Shown in pieces: positions 1 through 6,714 of a stretch of 27,831 nucleotides of DNA. Under the pieces are notes generated by a model. It was not told the origin of the DNA and ran no database searches. It saw only the letters and a list, made by a program, of their open reading frames with translations. Position 1 is the first letter of the stretch; each line of letters begins with the position of its first letter. The DNA is from JAAYCI01 sp964370195 (lineage in GTDB: Bacteria; Bacillota; Clostridia; Oscillospirales; Ruminococcaceae), in the NCBI GenBank assembly GCA_964370195.1, contig CAYJIH010000025.1, forward strand, positions 1 through 27,831. Reading direction: 5' to 3'. Made by a program: the position numbers and the translations under genes.

Positions 1-27
1 AAGCCAAAGGGCGATATTTTATTAAAA

Positions 28-200
28 TCACACGCCGCAGGGCAGCGAGGCTTCGTGCTGCACCCCCGTTTGCGCTGCTATGGTCACACTAAAATAGAAG
101 CTGTGCTTGCGTTAACAAGCACAGCTTCTTGTTTTTTGGATGGTAACCCGTTACGCGTGGACGCAATGCGAAACCTCGCTGCCCTGTGTGGCGTGACCTT
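28..200. repeat. long imperfect inverted repeat enclosing a terminator hairpin
   Basis: The arms are about 28-60 and 165-200. A 13-base core, CAGGGCAGCGAGG (about 41-53), has its exact reverse complement CCTCGCTGCCCTG in the right arm, and the matching continues with mismatches for about 15 bases on each side. The arms enclose the perfect terminator hairpin at 97-128. The RNA could fold into one large branched hairpin. The right arm overlaps the distal part of the dispersed repeat copy at 141-330, so this may be one larger element. No gene is seen here. Confidence 0.5.
97..137 (+). terminator. strong intrinsic terminator for an off-window gene
   Basis: A perfect 13-bp stem (GAAGCTGTGCTTG at 97-109 with CAAGCACAGCTTC at 116-128) closes a 6-base loop and is followed by TTGTTTTTT. 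No coding sequence precedes it inside the window, so it probably ends a plus-strand transcript that starts to the left. Confidence 0.85.
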
Positions 201-330
201 TAAAAAAACCGCCCTAACGCTTTCCCTTTGTGCGCGCTCGTGTTCTACGCGCCCTTTAGAAAAAGCTTTTGCCCCTGCTTTTCTCGAAAAGCAGGCGGGG
301 TTTGGGGCGGCGCCCCAAGGTCTTGCGTGC
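141..330 (+). repeat. dispersed palindromic repeat, copy a
   Basis: The best-conserved part is 245-330. It has a module CTTTAgAAAAAGcTTTTg (255-272), a hairpin CCTGCTTTT/AAAAGCAGG (274-295) and a second hairpin TTGGGGC/GCCCCAA (302-318) followed by AAGGTCTTGCG. Positions 294-327 match the reverse complement of 19798-19831 at 28 of 34 bases by eye. Weaker similarity to copy b runs out to an ACGCGT-containing end near 141-160. The stretch has no ribosome binding site or plausible protein. Confidence 0.6.
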
Positions 331-387
331 GCGGGCAACGGGAAAATTCAACCCAAAAGCCGAAGGGTGGTTTTTTTTGACAGTCTG

Positions 388-422
388 AATCCCCTGCTTA
401 CCGCAGGGGATTTTGTGTTTTT
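388..422 (+). terminator. intrinsic terminator, plus strand
   Basis: A perfect 10-bp stem (AATCCCCTGC at 388-397, GCAGGGGATT at 403-412) with loop TTACC is followed by a T-rich tract to 422. It faces the minus-strand terminator at 425-457, so the two together insulate the small gene at 452-706 from whatever lies to the left. Confidence 0.75.
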
Positions 423-424
423 GT

Positions 425-457
425 AAAAAAAAAGAGCTAGGCAACAAGGCCTTACTC
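425..457 (-). terminator. intrinsic terminator of the small hypothetical gene
   Basis: Read on the minus strand, GAGTAAGGC (457-449) pairs with GCCTAGCTC (442-434) over a 6-base loop, with one A-A mismatch and one G-U pair, and is followed directly by nine T (433-425). The stem contains the last codon and the TAA stop of the gene, so termination begins inside the coding end. Confidence 0.75.
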
Positions 458-706
458 TGCTTCTTTGCCAAACAAATTAAAACGGAACAATTTGCTTTCG
501 TCGTCTTTGTTATCGCATTCTAATGTGGCGTTGCTCACACGTCCGCCTTCGATTAGCTTTGTAAAACCAATCAATTGGCACAGTTTGCTACGTAAATTGA
601 GACGGTCGCCGTCTTCTGTTACCATGTACACGTCGCCTTCGCAGCTGTCTAACATTTCTGTAAACTCTCGTAAATCCACATTGTTTAAGAATAACTCATC
701 TTTCAC
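452..706 (-). CDS. small conserved hypothetical protein (84 aa)
   Basis: The product is an acidic, soluble 84-residue protein with no signal peptide, membrane segment or Cys/His metal motif. It begins MKDELFLNNVDLREF and carries a central GDRLNLRSKL motif. That motif recalls short uncharacterised clostridial proteins of about 80 residues that are sometimes auto-labelled 'polyA polymerase'; this resemblance is from memory and gives no function. I start it at the GTG at 706 because AAGGAG (720-715) lies 8 bases upstream; the in-frame GTG at 715 overlaps that ribosome binding site and would add three residues. It is a single-gene transcription unit with its own extended -10 promoter (744-772) and a terminator in its stop codon. 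The name polyA polymerase should not be used: there is no nucleotidyltransferase motif. Confidence 0.8.
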   Translation of the reverse strand: MKDELFLNNVDLREFTEMLDSCEGDVYMVTEDGDRLNLRSKLCQLIGFTKLIEGGRVSNATLECDNKDDESKLFRFNLFGKEAE

Positions 707-743
707 GTAAAACACTCCTTTCTATACAGGGGATGATACCCTT

Positions 744-772
744 ATCATAGCAGAAGTGGAATTGAAATGCAA
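744..772 (-). promoter_or_regulatory. sigma-A type promoter of the small hypothetical gene
   Basis: On the minus strand, TTGCAT (772-767), a 17-base spacer and TATGAT (749-744). The bases before the -10 are TGC, giving the TGn extended -10 form. Transcription would start near 737, about 30 bases before the GTG start. Confidence 0.65.
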
Positions 773-855
773 GCGAAACAACCAAAAACAAGATAGAAAA
801 TTTGTGCAAAACAGAAAATATAAAGAAGCGACCCAAATTTTTTGGCAGATGTTAA

Positions 856-2274
856 TTAAAGAAAGCCAAACGCATTGAGGTGCTCAAACAAGCTGGGCAC
901 CAGCCAAAAACCCATGAAACCAATAGCAAAAAGGGAATATCCAATTGCACGCAAAGGCACGGCGTTAAATTTTTGTTTTTCGCAAAGCGTGCCGGCAAGG
1001 CTGTGTTTTGCCAGCGGCGCTTTAAAAATTAAATGGGCCAAAGTGGCACCGGTAAAAGCGAGTGGTGCAAAATGCGCCAAGTTTGGAACGAGGGCAAGAA
1101 ACATACTTACGGGGTTCCACATTTCGGCATGCAAGGCAATGTTTTGGCCGCTGACGAATGAGTATAGCCCGCCCACAAACAAGTGGGCACCCATCTGCTG
1201 GGGAAACTGGAAGAAACACGTGAGGAAAAAGCCGAAACATAAAATGAAGTCTAGGTATAAAAACAAACGGATATTTTTTTGTAAAAATGTGGTGATGATG
1301 AGGAAGGGCATGAGAAGCAAAAGCCACTGTGGGTGCCAGTAGATACATAAAAACAAAAGGCCAAACACAACAAGGGGCACATAAACCGCCAAATAGGTGC
1401 GTTGCTGTGGCTTTGTATATAGAAAACAGCCAAAGCAAATAAGTGCGTAACATAAAAGAAAAAGCGAAACAGGGGCAAACCCTGTGGGCACTGTAAGCGA
1501 AAGCATGCGCTCGAACATAAGCTGTGTAAATGTGCCGGCGTTGCCCGTGCGCCCCAAAAACAACAAGCTGCTGGGCACATAAAGCCACAAGCTAAGTACA
1601 GCGTATTTTAAAAGAGGCAAAAACCGCTTTTCGTGCAGCAAAAGCAAGGGAATAAACGGCAAAAAGGCAAAAAACTTAAACACGGCAGCAATGCCAATGA
1701 GAAGAGAGAAGCGTTTCATATCGCCGCGTAGGTAAAAAAGAAGTGCCCACAACATAAAAAACAGGCAAAGGCTGTCGTATTGGCCCATCACCACAGGGCT
1801 AAAAAAGGCAATGGGGTTGAACAGAAAAAACAATGCCACGGCAAGCGCTTTTTTTGGGGCAAAGCCAAGGGCAAGGCAGATTTGTTTTACCATAAAGGCA
1901 CAGCCGACAAAAAACAACACACACAAAAGTTTTGTCCAAAGCCAAAGAAAGGGCTCGTACACGGCGAGAGAGAAAAGCTGGTTTATTAAAAATAGAGGCA
2001 ATTGCCACAAGGCAAACACAAGGTACACGATGATGTTATAGTGGGCAAGGTTTGTGTAGTAGATGGGAAGGGGGCGGGCGGCCACATAGTCGTAGTAGTG
2101 AAAAAATTCGCCGTTTAAAATGCTTTCCCAAAGCAAATAGCTGTGGTTTGCTGTTTCCCAAATATCCGGGTGCGAGGTGAACAAAAACACAAGGCAAAAC
2201 ACAAACGCCCAAAGCAAAAGCTCCCATTTGGGACATGTTTGAAACAGTGTGCTGTTTTTTAATCGTGATAGCAT
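856..2274 (-). CDS. polytopic membrane protein, GT-C glycosyltransferase-like
   Basis: A 472-residue, very hydrophobic protein with roughly ten or more membrane segments starting about residue 20. Features fitting the GT-C superfamily of lipid-linked-sugar glycosyltransferases (GT87/DUF2029 or GPI-mannosyltransferase-like) are an early outer-loop HPDIWETANHSY segment carrying acidic residues, a MGQYDSLCLFF motif resembling the GQxD loop of these enzymes, and a YWHPQW segment between later helices. The sugar and acceptor cannot be told from the sequence. I start at the ATG at 2274, with AGAGG six bases upstream; a longer frame from 2364 would read through the divergent promoter region and lacks a ribosome binding site. 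It stands alone, divergent from the deacylase gene, and no sugar-nucleotide or wall gene lies beside it. The family is moderately supported, the reaction not. Confidence 0.75.
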   Translation of the reverse strand: MLSRLKNSTLFQTCPKWELLLWAFVFCLVFLFTSHPDIWETANHSYLLWESILNGEFFHYYDYVAARPLPIYYTNLAHYNIIVYLVFALWQLPLFLINQLFSLAVYEPFLWLWTKLLCVLFFVGCAFMVKQICLALGFAPKKALAVALFFLFNPIAFFSPVVMGQYDSLCLFFMLWALLFYLRGDMKRFSLLIGIAAVFKFFAFLPFIPLLLLHEKRFLPLLKYAVLSLWLYVPSSLLFLGRTGNAGTFTQLMFERMLSLTVPTGFAPVSLFLLCYALICFGCFLYTKPQQRTYLAVYVPLVVFGLLFLCIYWHPQWLLLLMPFLIITTFLQKNIRLFLYLDFILCFGFFLTCFFQFPQQMGAHLFVGGLYSFVSGQNIALHAEMWNPVSMFLALVPNLAHFAPLAFTGATLAHLIFKAPLAKHSLAGTLCEKQKFNAVPLRAIGYSLFAIGFMGFWLVPSLFEHLNAFGFL

Positions 2275-2303
2275 AGAAAACCTCTTGTAAAGGGTGGGTG
2301 TGC

Positions 2304-2332
2304 TTGCCGCAGAAAAACCACCGTGATATACT
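2304..2332 (+). promoter_or_regulatory. promoter of the tRNA deacylase gene
   Basis: TTGCCG (2304-2309), a 17-base spacer and TATACT (2327-2332), with the ATG at 2370 about 30 bases beyond the expected start of transcription. The same TTGCCG -35 occurs upstream of iorA. Confidence 0.65.
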
Positions 2333-2369
2333 AAATGGTAGAAATCGGGTATAGAAGGGAACAAAGAGC

Positions 2370-2858
2370 ATGGACAATATTACGCGTATTGTAGAGTGGC
2401 TGCGTGTGGCCGGCGTATCGTACGAATACAAAGAGCACCCTGCCGCCTACACAATGCAAGACATTGAGCAGCATGGCGTGTCGCAAGGCGGGTTGGTTTG
2501 TAAAAATTTATTTTTGCGCGATTCTCAAAAGGGGAAACGGCACTACCTTGTTACTGTGTGTGGCGATAAAGCCGTGGATTTAAAACAACTGGGCGCCCAA
2601 TTGGGCGACAGGCTAAGCTTTGCCTCGGCAGAGCGTTTGAAGAAATATGTAAACCTTCCCGAAGGGGCTGTAACGCCCTTGGGTGTGTTGTTTGACACAG
2701 AAAATGCTGTGCAACTGGCGCTGGACAAAGATTTGCTACAACACGAAAAAGTGGGTGTGCACCCGGGCGAAAACACCGCGACGGTGTTTTTAAACCCAAA
2801 AGATCTTGTGGCATTGGTAGAAGAACAAGGCCACCGTGTGAAATGGGTGGACGTGTAA
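2370..2858 (+). CDS. YbaK/ProXp-ala (PrdX)-type aminoacyl-tRNA deacylase
   Basis: A 162-residue single-domain protein of the YbaK/EbsC fold, in the branch often named prolyl-tRNA synthetase-associated domain protein (PrdX, ProXp-ala). These free-standing editing enzymes hydrolyse mischarged Ala-tRNA(Pro). The N-terminal EHPAAYTMQDIE segment, the GGLVCKNLFLRD motif with Lys45 at the position of the key lysine of the Caulobacter enzyme, and the GAVTPLGV loop (GxxP-type) are visible. Length and motifs look complete. It starts with ATG behind GAAGGGA, has its own promoter, and ends at a bidirectional terminator, so it is monocistronic. Specificity for Ala-tRNA(Pro) over Cys-tRNA(Pro) is inferred from subfamily resemblance. 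Confidence 0.88.
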   Translation: MDNITRIVEWLRVAGVSYEYKEHPAAYTMQDIEQHGVSQGGLVCKNLFLRDSQKGKRHYLVTVCGDKAVDLKQLGAQLGDRLSFASAERLKKYVNLPEGAVTPLGVLFDTENAVQLALDKDLLQHEKVGVHPGENTATVFLNPKDLVALVEEQGHRVKWVDV

Positions 2859-2872
2859 AGAATAAAATGAAA

Positions 2873-2919
2873 ACGGTGTATCCTGTGTTTTGCAACATGT
2901 GATACGCCGTTTTTTGTTT
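2873..2919. terminator. bidirectional intrinsic terminator between convergent genes
   Basis: ACGGTGTATC (2873-2882) pairs with GATACGCCGT (2901-2910) with one G-U pair and an 18-base loop. TTTTTTGTTT follows on the plus strand, and TTTTCATTTT follows on the minus strand. It serves the deacylase gene and the convergent pncB. Confidence 0.75.
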
Positions 2920-2938
2920 GGTTTGTGGGCGCGCTATA

Positions 2939-4396
2939 TTATATGTATTGAGAGGCCTCTGTAAGCATGCGTTGGCGTTCCTCCCAAAGTGCCTGCGATA
3001 GATCCACATAATAGCGGTGTGGGAACTCGAAGCGTTTCACTTCTTCCCAAAGGCGGTTTACTTCTTCTTCGCAGCGTTGGCGCACTTTGGAAAGGGGAGG
3101 GCAAGTGTAAACAAGCGTTCCCTCTTTGTAAATGGGCGTAGAAAGAAGCGTGGCCGTGCAATTGTAAAATGTGCGTCGTTTCCATGTTTCTAAGGGGTCG
3201 AATAAAGTAAGGCCGTTTTCGGTGTGCACTTCTTCGTTGTACATCGTGATGTAATCGGCCATGGCTTGCCCTGTTTCGTTGTCGTAGATGCGCCACAGTT
3301 TTTTTAGGTGTGGTGTTGTAATTTTTTCGGCCGTTTCACTGAGCTTGATTTTGGGGATGTACTGCCCGTTTTCACGCACAGCGGCCAATTTATAAACCCC
3401 GCCAAACACAGGGTCGCTTTTTGATGTAATCAGGTTTTCGCCGATGCCGAAAAAATCCACTTTGGCACCTTGTAAAAGCAAATCGCGCACAAGGTGTTCG
3501 TCCAGCGAGTTGGACGCGCAGATGGGGCAATCGGTGTAGCCTGCTTCGTCAAGCAGTTTTCGCGCACGTTTGCTAAGATAGGCAATGTCGCCGGAATCGA
3601 TTCGAATGCCTTTTGGGCGCAAACCGCGTGGCTTTAACACTTCATCAAACACACGAATGGCATTTGGCACACCGCTGTGTAGCACACTGTATGTGTCTAC
3701 CAGCAGCAGGCAATTTTCCGGGTATAATTCGGCATAGCGGCGGAAGGATTCGTATTCGCTGGAAAACATTTGTACCCAGCTGTGTGCCATGGTGCCCGAT
3801 ACCGGTATGCCAAATTCGCGGTCGGCCATTACACAGCTTGTGCCGGCACAGCCGCCAATGTAAGCGGCTCTGGCGCCATACAGTGCTGCGTCGTATCCTT
3901 GTGCGCGGCGGGCACCAAATTCCAGCACTTTGCGCCCTTGGCACGCACGCACCACGCGGTTCGATTTTGTGGCAATTAGGCTTTGGTGGTTGAAGGTAAG
4001 CAGCAATAGCGTTTCAATTAGCTGTGCTTCAATGCAGGGCCCTTCTACGGTAACCAGGGGCTCGCCCGGGAAAATGGGGGTGCCTTCCTCCACGGCCCAA
4101 ATGTTGCAATGGAATGTAAAGTCGCGCAAATAAGCCAAAAATTCATCGGAAAATTGGCCGCGTGCGCGCAAATACGCAAGGTCGTCTTCTGTGAAACTAA
4201 AATTTTCTATCGCTTCGATAAATTGCTCTAACCCGGCCATGATGGCAAAGCCGCCGCCGTCCGGCACTTTTCGAAAGAACATGTCGAACACAGAAATTTT
4301 GTCTTGGTAATGCTCAGTAAAATATCCTGCGGCCATGGTAAGCTCATACAAATCGGTCATCATGGCAAGGTTGCGCGCCGGCGTGGTGGTGTTCAT
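2939..4396 (-). CDS. pncB: nicotinate phosphoribosyltransferase
   Basis: A 485-residue cytosolic enzyme of NAD salvage. It joins nicotinate and PRPP to form nicotinate mononucleotide, coupled to ATP hydrolysis. The N-terminus RNLAMMTDLYELTMAAGYF is the typical family opening. The core EFGARRAQGYDAA (159-171) continues through GARAAYIGG to SGTMAHSWVQ, with His205 in the place of the histidine phosphorylated during catalysis. GIRIDSGDIAYL lines the phosphate site. The length fits the long Firmicute type. It starts with ATG, with AAAGGAG ten bases upstream. It follows the carboxypeptidase gene on the same strand after 113 bp without an obvious terminator, so cotranscription is possible though the functions are unrelated. 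Confidence 0.96.
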   Translation of the reverse strand: MNTTTPARNLAMMTDLYELTMAAGYFTEHYQDKISVFDMFFRKVPDGGGFAIMAGLEQFIEAIENFSFTEDDLAYLRARGQFSDEFLAYLRDFTFHCNIWAVEEGTPIFPGEPLVTVEGPCIEAQLIETLLLLTFNHQSLIATKSNRVVRACQGRKVLEFGARRAQGYDAALYGARAAYIGGCAGTSCVMADREFGIPVSGTMAHSWVQMFSSEYESFRRYAELYPENCLLLVDTYSVLHSGVPNAIRVFDEVLKPRGLRPKGIRIDSGDIAYLSKRARKLLDEAGYTDCPICASNSLDEHLVRDLLLQGAKVDFFGIGENLITSKSDPVFGGVYKLAAVRENGQYIPKIKLSETAEKITTPHLKKLWRIYDNETGQAMADYITMYNEEVHTENGLTLFDPLETWKRRTFYNCTATLLSTPIYKEGTLVYTCPPLSKVRQRCEEEVNRLWEEVKRFEFPHRYYVDLSQALWEERQRMLTEASQYI

Positions 4397-4509
4397 GCTT
4401 CGCTGTCTCCTTTGTGGTTGGTTTGCATATGCTAACAGAAAGTTTCATGTGGCTAACTTGCTGCATCATTTTACGAACTGTGTGGCATTGGCGGTGCTAA
4501 AAACACATT

Positions 4510-6015
4510 TTATCGATGTTTGTTTCGTCTGTTTTTCTTCTTTGCGCGTTGGTATGCAATTAAAAATGCAAAGCCTGCATAAAGCAATGCGGCAAAAAAC
4601 AGAAGGCCTATTACAATTAAAAAGTAGGTGGACTGAAAAAATTCTTGTACATTGCGCACGGCGTAAAGCACCATGTCGCGCTCGGCGCTGTTTTGTGTTA
4701 CAAGCTCGGAGGTGCCAATGACACCGGCGGGCTGGCCGTCCATTTGCAAAGATACGGTAACACTGCCAACGCTTACATTTTCTTCTACGGGTGCCTCTAC
4801 AAAATCCGGCACAGAAAAACTAAGCTCTGTTTCCGTTACACAGCCGCTGTCTTCGTTTGGCATCAACGTGTTTAAATCGCTAAGCGGCAATAGTTTTACA
4901 TTGTCGGTTTCGCGGCTATAGCGCAAAGGCACTTCGGTGATGGGGGCTGTGGTGTCTAAAACGGGGCTCACTTCAAAATTATCAAATGCCCAGTCAAGCA
5001 TCAGGCCTGTTTCATAAAGTGCGGGGCGCGTTTGCGCAGGGCTTAATGTGGCGCCCACGGCATCGGCCTCGTGTGGGCTGCCCAAAATAACCGAAATGTA
5101 GCGTGCATCTTCGGTTTCGGCCATGCAAGCAAAATTTTGCCAGTCTCCCAGTGTGCCGGTTTTGCCGGCCACCACGGTGCCACGCGAAGAACCAAGAGAC
5201 GTGTGGTAGGGGCTGGTTTCGGTAAGCAACCGGTTTGAGTTAAAAATATTATAAGACTCGGTGTGGGCCTCGTGCGCGGCCATTTCATATTGCTCTGTTC
5301 CGGCAATTTCTAAAAGCACATCATATTTGCAAAATTCCCGTAAAATCAGGCTGATGTCGCGCGCGGTGGTTACGTTTTGGTCGGAAAGGCCCGTTGGGTC
5401 TACAAAGGTGGTGCCCGTGCAGCCAAGCGCCTCGGCGCGGCTGTTCATCATAAAATAAAAATTTTCCACATAGCCGCCCGACACATAATCGGCCAAAATA
5501 AGGGCGGCCTCGTTTCCGCTGGGCAGCAGCAGTGCATACAAAAGCTCGCGTACGGTAAGGGTTTCGCCTTGGCGGATGTCTGCCAGCGAGGCGTTGAGCC
5601 CATACAGCGAGTCAAAAATCCAGCCTTGGTCGGCCGTTACGGTTTCTGCGTCTAAATCGGCCACATGCTCTACCGTTAAAATGGCCGTCATCAGTTTTAC
5701 CAAACTTGCCGACACCATGGGGGCGTCTGCATTTTTTTCATATACGGAAAGGCCGGTGTCTTCGTTTACCAATATCACAGCACTTGCGGCCGGCTCAAAA
5801 GGGGGAAGATAGAGCCCTTGCCCTTCGCCGGCAGGGCGTACCGCAGGCAGGGCAGCTTGCGCCGCAGCGGCTTGTGCGGCAGCTGTTTCTTCGGCGGTGG
5901 GCGCTGTGGATTGTGGCACTTCTGAGGCAAAAGCCACTGTTTGTAAAAAAAGTGACGTGCAAAATAGTGTTAGAAAAAAAACGGCGTATAGCCAAGCTCG
6001 GCCTTGTTTTCTCAA
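4510..6015 (-). CDS. serine-type D-alanyl-D-alanine carboxypeptidase (DacF/PBP5 family)
   Basis: A 501-residue secreted and anchored low-molecular-weight penicillin-binding protein that removes the terminal D-Ala from peptidoglycan pentapeptides. All three active-site motifs of peptidase S11 are present: SLVK at 104-107 (nucleophile Ser104), SGN at 166-168 and KTG at 285-287. A signal peptide covers about residues 1-30 (cut after AFA), followed by an Ala-rich linker (about 37-58). The C-terminus has a real transmembrane helix at about 463-487 ending in a Lys/Arg-rich tail, rather than the amphipathic helix common in this family. The start is TTG with AAGAGGA eight bases upstream. It is transcribed from the promoter at 6087-6115, divergent from the ATPase operon. 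Confidence 0.93.
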   Translation of the reverse strand: MRKQGRAWLYAVFFLTLFCTSLFLQTVAFASEVPQSTAPTAEETAAAQAAAAQAALPAVRPAGEGQGLYLPPFEPAASAVILVNEDTGLSVYEKNADAPMVSASLVKLMTAILTVEHVADLDAETVTADQGWIFDSLYGLNASLADIRQGETLTVRELLYALLLPSGNEAALILADYVSGGYVENFYFMMNSRAEALGCTGTTFVDPTGLSDQNVTTARDISLILREFCKYDVLLEIAGTEQYEMAAHEAHTESYNIFNSNRLLTETSPYHTSLGSSRGTVVAGKTGTLGDWQNFACMAETEDARYISVILGSPHEADAVGATLSPAQTRPALYETGLMLDWAFDNFEVSPVLDTTAPITEVPLRYSRETDNVKLLPLSDLNTLMPNEDSGCVTETELSFSVPDFVEAPVEENVSVGSVTVSLQMDGQPAGVIGTSELVTQNSAERDMVLYAVRNVQEFFQSTYFLIVIGLLFFAALLYAGFAFLIAYQRAKKKNRRNKHR

Positions 6016-6086
6016 TGGAATGTCCTCTTAAAATAATGACAATATGTGCGAAATGCAAAAAAAGAATATAGCAGACTATCTTATAT

Positions 6087-6115
6087 AGTATACATGGTAT
6101 TTGAACACAAAACAA
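6087..6115 (-). promoter_or_regulatory. promoter of the carboxypeptidase (and possibly pncB) unit
   Basis: On the minus strand, TTGTTT (6115-6110), a 17-base spacer and TATACT (6092-6087). The expected transcript start near 6080 lies about 65 bases before the TTG start at 6015. Confidence 0.6.
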
Positions 6116-6124
6116 GGGTGAACT

Positions 6125-6136
6125 CAAAACGTTTTG
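6125..6136. promoter_or_regulatory. perfect 12-bp palindrome between divergent promoters
   Basis: CAAAACGTTTTG reads the same on both strands. It lies 10 bases upstream of the carboxypeptidase -35 and 82 bases upstream of the ATPase operon -35, a position suited to a repressor or activator site. No known regulator can be assigned. The rest of the 6016-6341 gap holds the two promoters and a leader hairpin, and no gene is seen in it. Confidence 0.35.
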
Positions 6137-6218
6137 CGCGGCACGGCAAAAATGTGATTTTTGAAAAAATACGCTGTATTCACGATGTTTTTTTTACTAG
6201 GAAATCGGCTGAAATTTC

Positions 6219-6247
6219 TTGTGTTTTCATATTTCGTATGGTATGAT
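6219..6247 (+). promoter_or_regulatory. promoter of the V-type ATPase operon
   Basis: TTGTGT (6219-6224), a 17-base spacer and TATGAT (6242-6247) preceded by TGG, an extended -10. The leader to the first start codon would be about 95 bases. This is the only good promoter seen ahead of the nine-gene operon. Confidence 0.65.
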
Positions 6248-6260
6248 GAATTTGGAAGTA

Positions 6261-6283
6261 TGTGCCATTCAGCTTGTGGCACA
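6261..6283 (+). other. hairpin in the 5' leader of the ATPase operon
   Basis: TGTGCCA (6261-6267) and TGGCACA (6277-6283) form a perfect 7-bp stem with a 9-base loop, beginning about seven bases after the expected transcript start. No T-run follows, so it is not a terminator. A 5'-end stem of this sort often protects mRNA from decay; that role is inferred. Confidence 0.5.
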
Positions 6284-6347
6284 CACGAATTTGTTCTGTG
6301 TTTTGACTAAATTGTATTAGAAATTAACGGGATTTGAGGTGATGTTG

Positions 6348-6656
6348 TTGGCATTGGATGCAGTGGATACCGTACGCTCTGCCGAACTACAGGCGGAAGA
6401 AACCGTGCGCTCGGCCTCCCTTTCGGCTACACAAACCGTAAACGACGCAGAAAAACAAGCGGCGGAACTGGTGGGTGTGGCAAAAGATGAGGCGCGCAAA
6501 AACGCTGAAGAGGCGATTGCCGCTTCGCAAAAAGAAAGCAGTGCTGTGCTGGAAAAAGCAGCTGCAGACCTTGGCTCTGAAATGCAAGCCTTCCGCGAGG
6601 AGGCACTTGCAAAACAAGGCGAGGCTGTGCAAGCTGTACTAAAGGCCTTGGTTTAA
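6348..6656 (+). CDS. V-type ATP synthase subunit G/H (peripheral stalk coiled coil)
   Basis: A protein of about 102 residues made almost entirely of Ala/Glu/Lys-rich heptads, matching the small peripheral-stalk subunit called NtpF in Enterococcus and AhaH in archaea. It pairs with subunit E to form the stator that holds the catalytic head against the membrane motor. The assignment rests on coiled-coil composition and on being the first gene before subunit I, as in Firmicute V-ATPase operons. The start is not certain. GAGGTGAT (6336-6343) is an excellent ribosome binding site but overlaps the GTG at 6339 and the ATG at 6342, so TTG at 6348 (spacing 8) or 6345 is more likely. The next gene begins 58 bases later. 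Confidence 0.85.
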   Translation: MALDAVDTVRSAELQAEETVRSASLSATQTVNDAEKQAAELVGVAKDEARKNAEEAIAASQKESSAVLEKAAADLGSEMQAFREEALAKQGEAVQAVLKALV

Positions 6657-6714
6657 TTTCTTTGTTGATACGAATAAAGAAGAGCTGGGTTTAGAGAAGG
6701 AGGGATTGAAGCAA

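Noticed and set aside
55..426. A 123-residue open frame across the left-end non-coding region
   Set aside because: It runs through a terminator hairpin, the inverted repeat and repeat copy a, has no ribosome binding site and gives a low-complexity product.
875..1342. Open frame antisense to the GT-C-like gene
   Set aside because: A shadow of a hydrophobic coding sequence; no ribosome binding site or recognisable domain.
2275..2364. N-terminal extension of the GT-C-like protein to 2364
   Set aside because: It overlaps the divergent promoter region and leader of the deacylase gene; ATG 2274 has a well-spaced AGAGG and leads straight into the protein core.
6046..6246. A 66-residue open frame in the carboxypeptidase-ATPase gap
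   Set aside because: It overlaps both promoters, lacks a ribosome binding site and resembles no family known to me.
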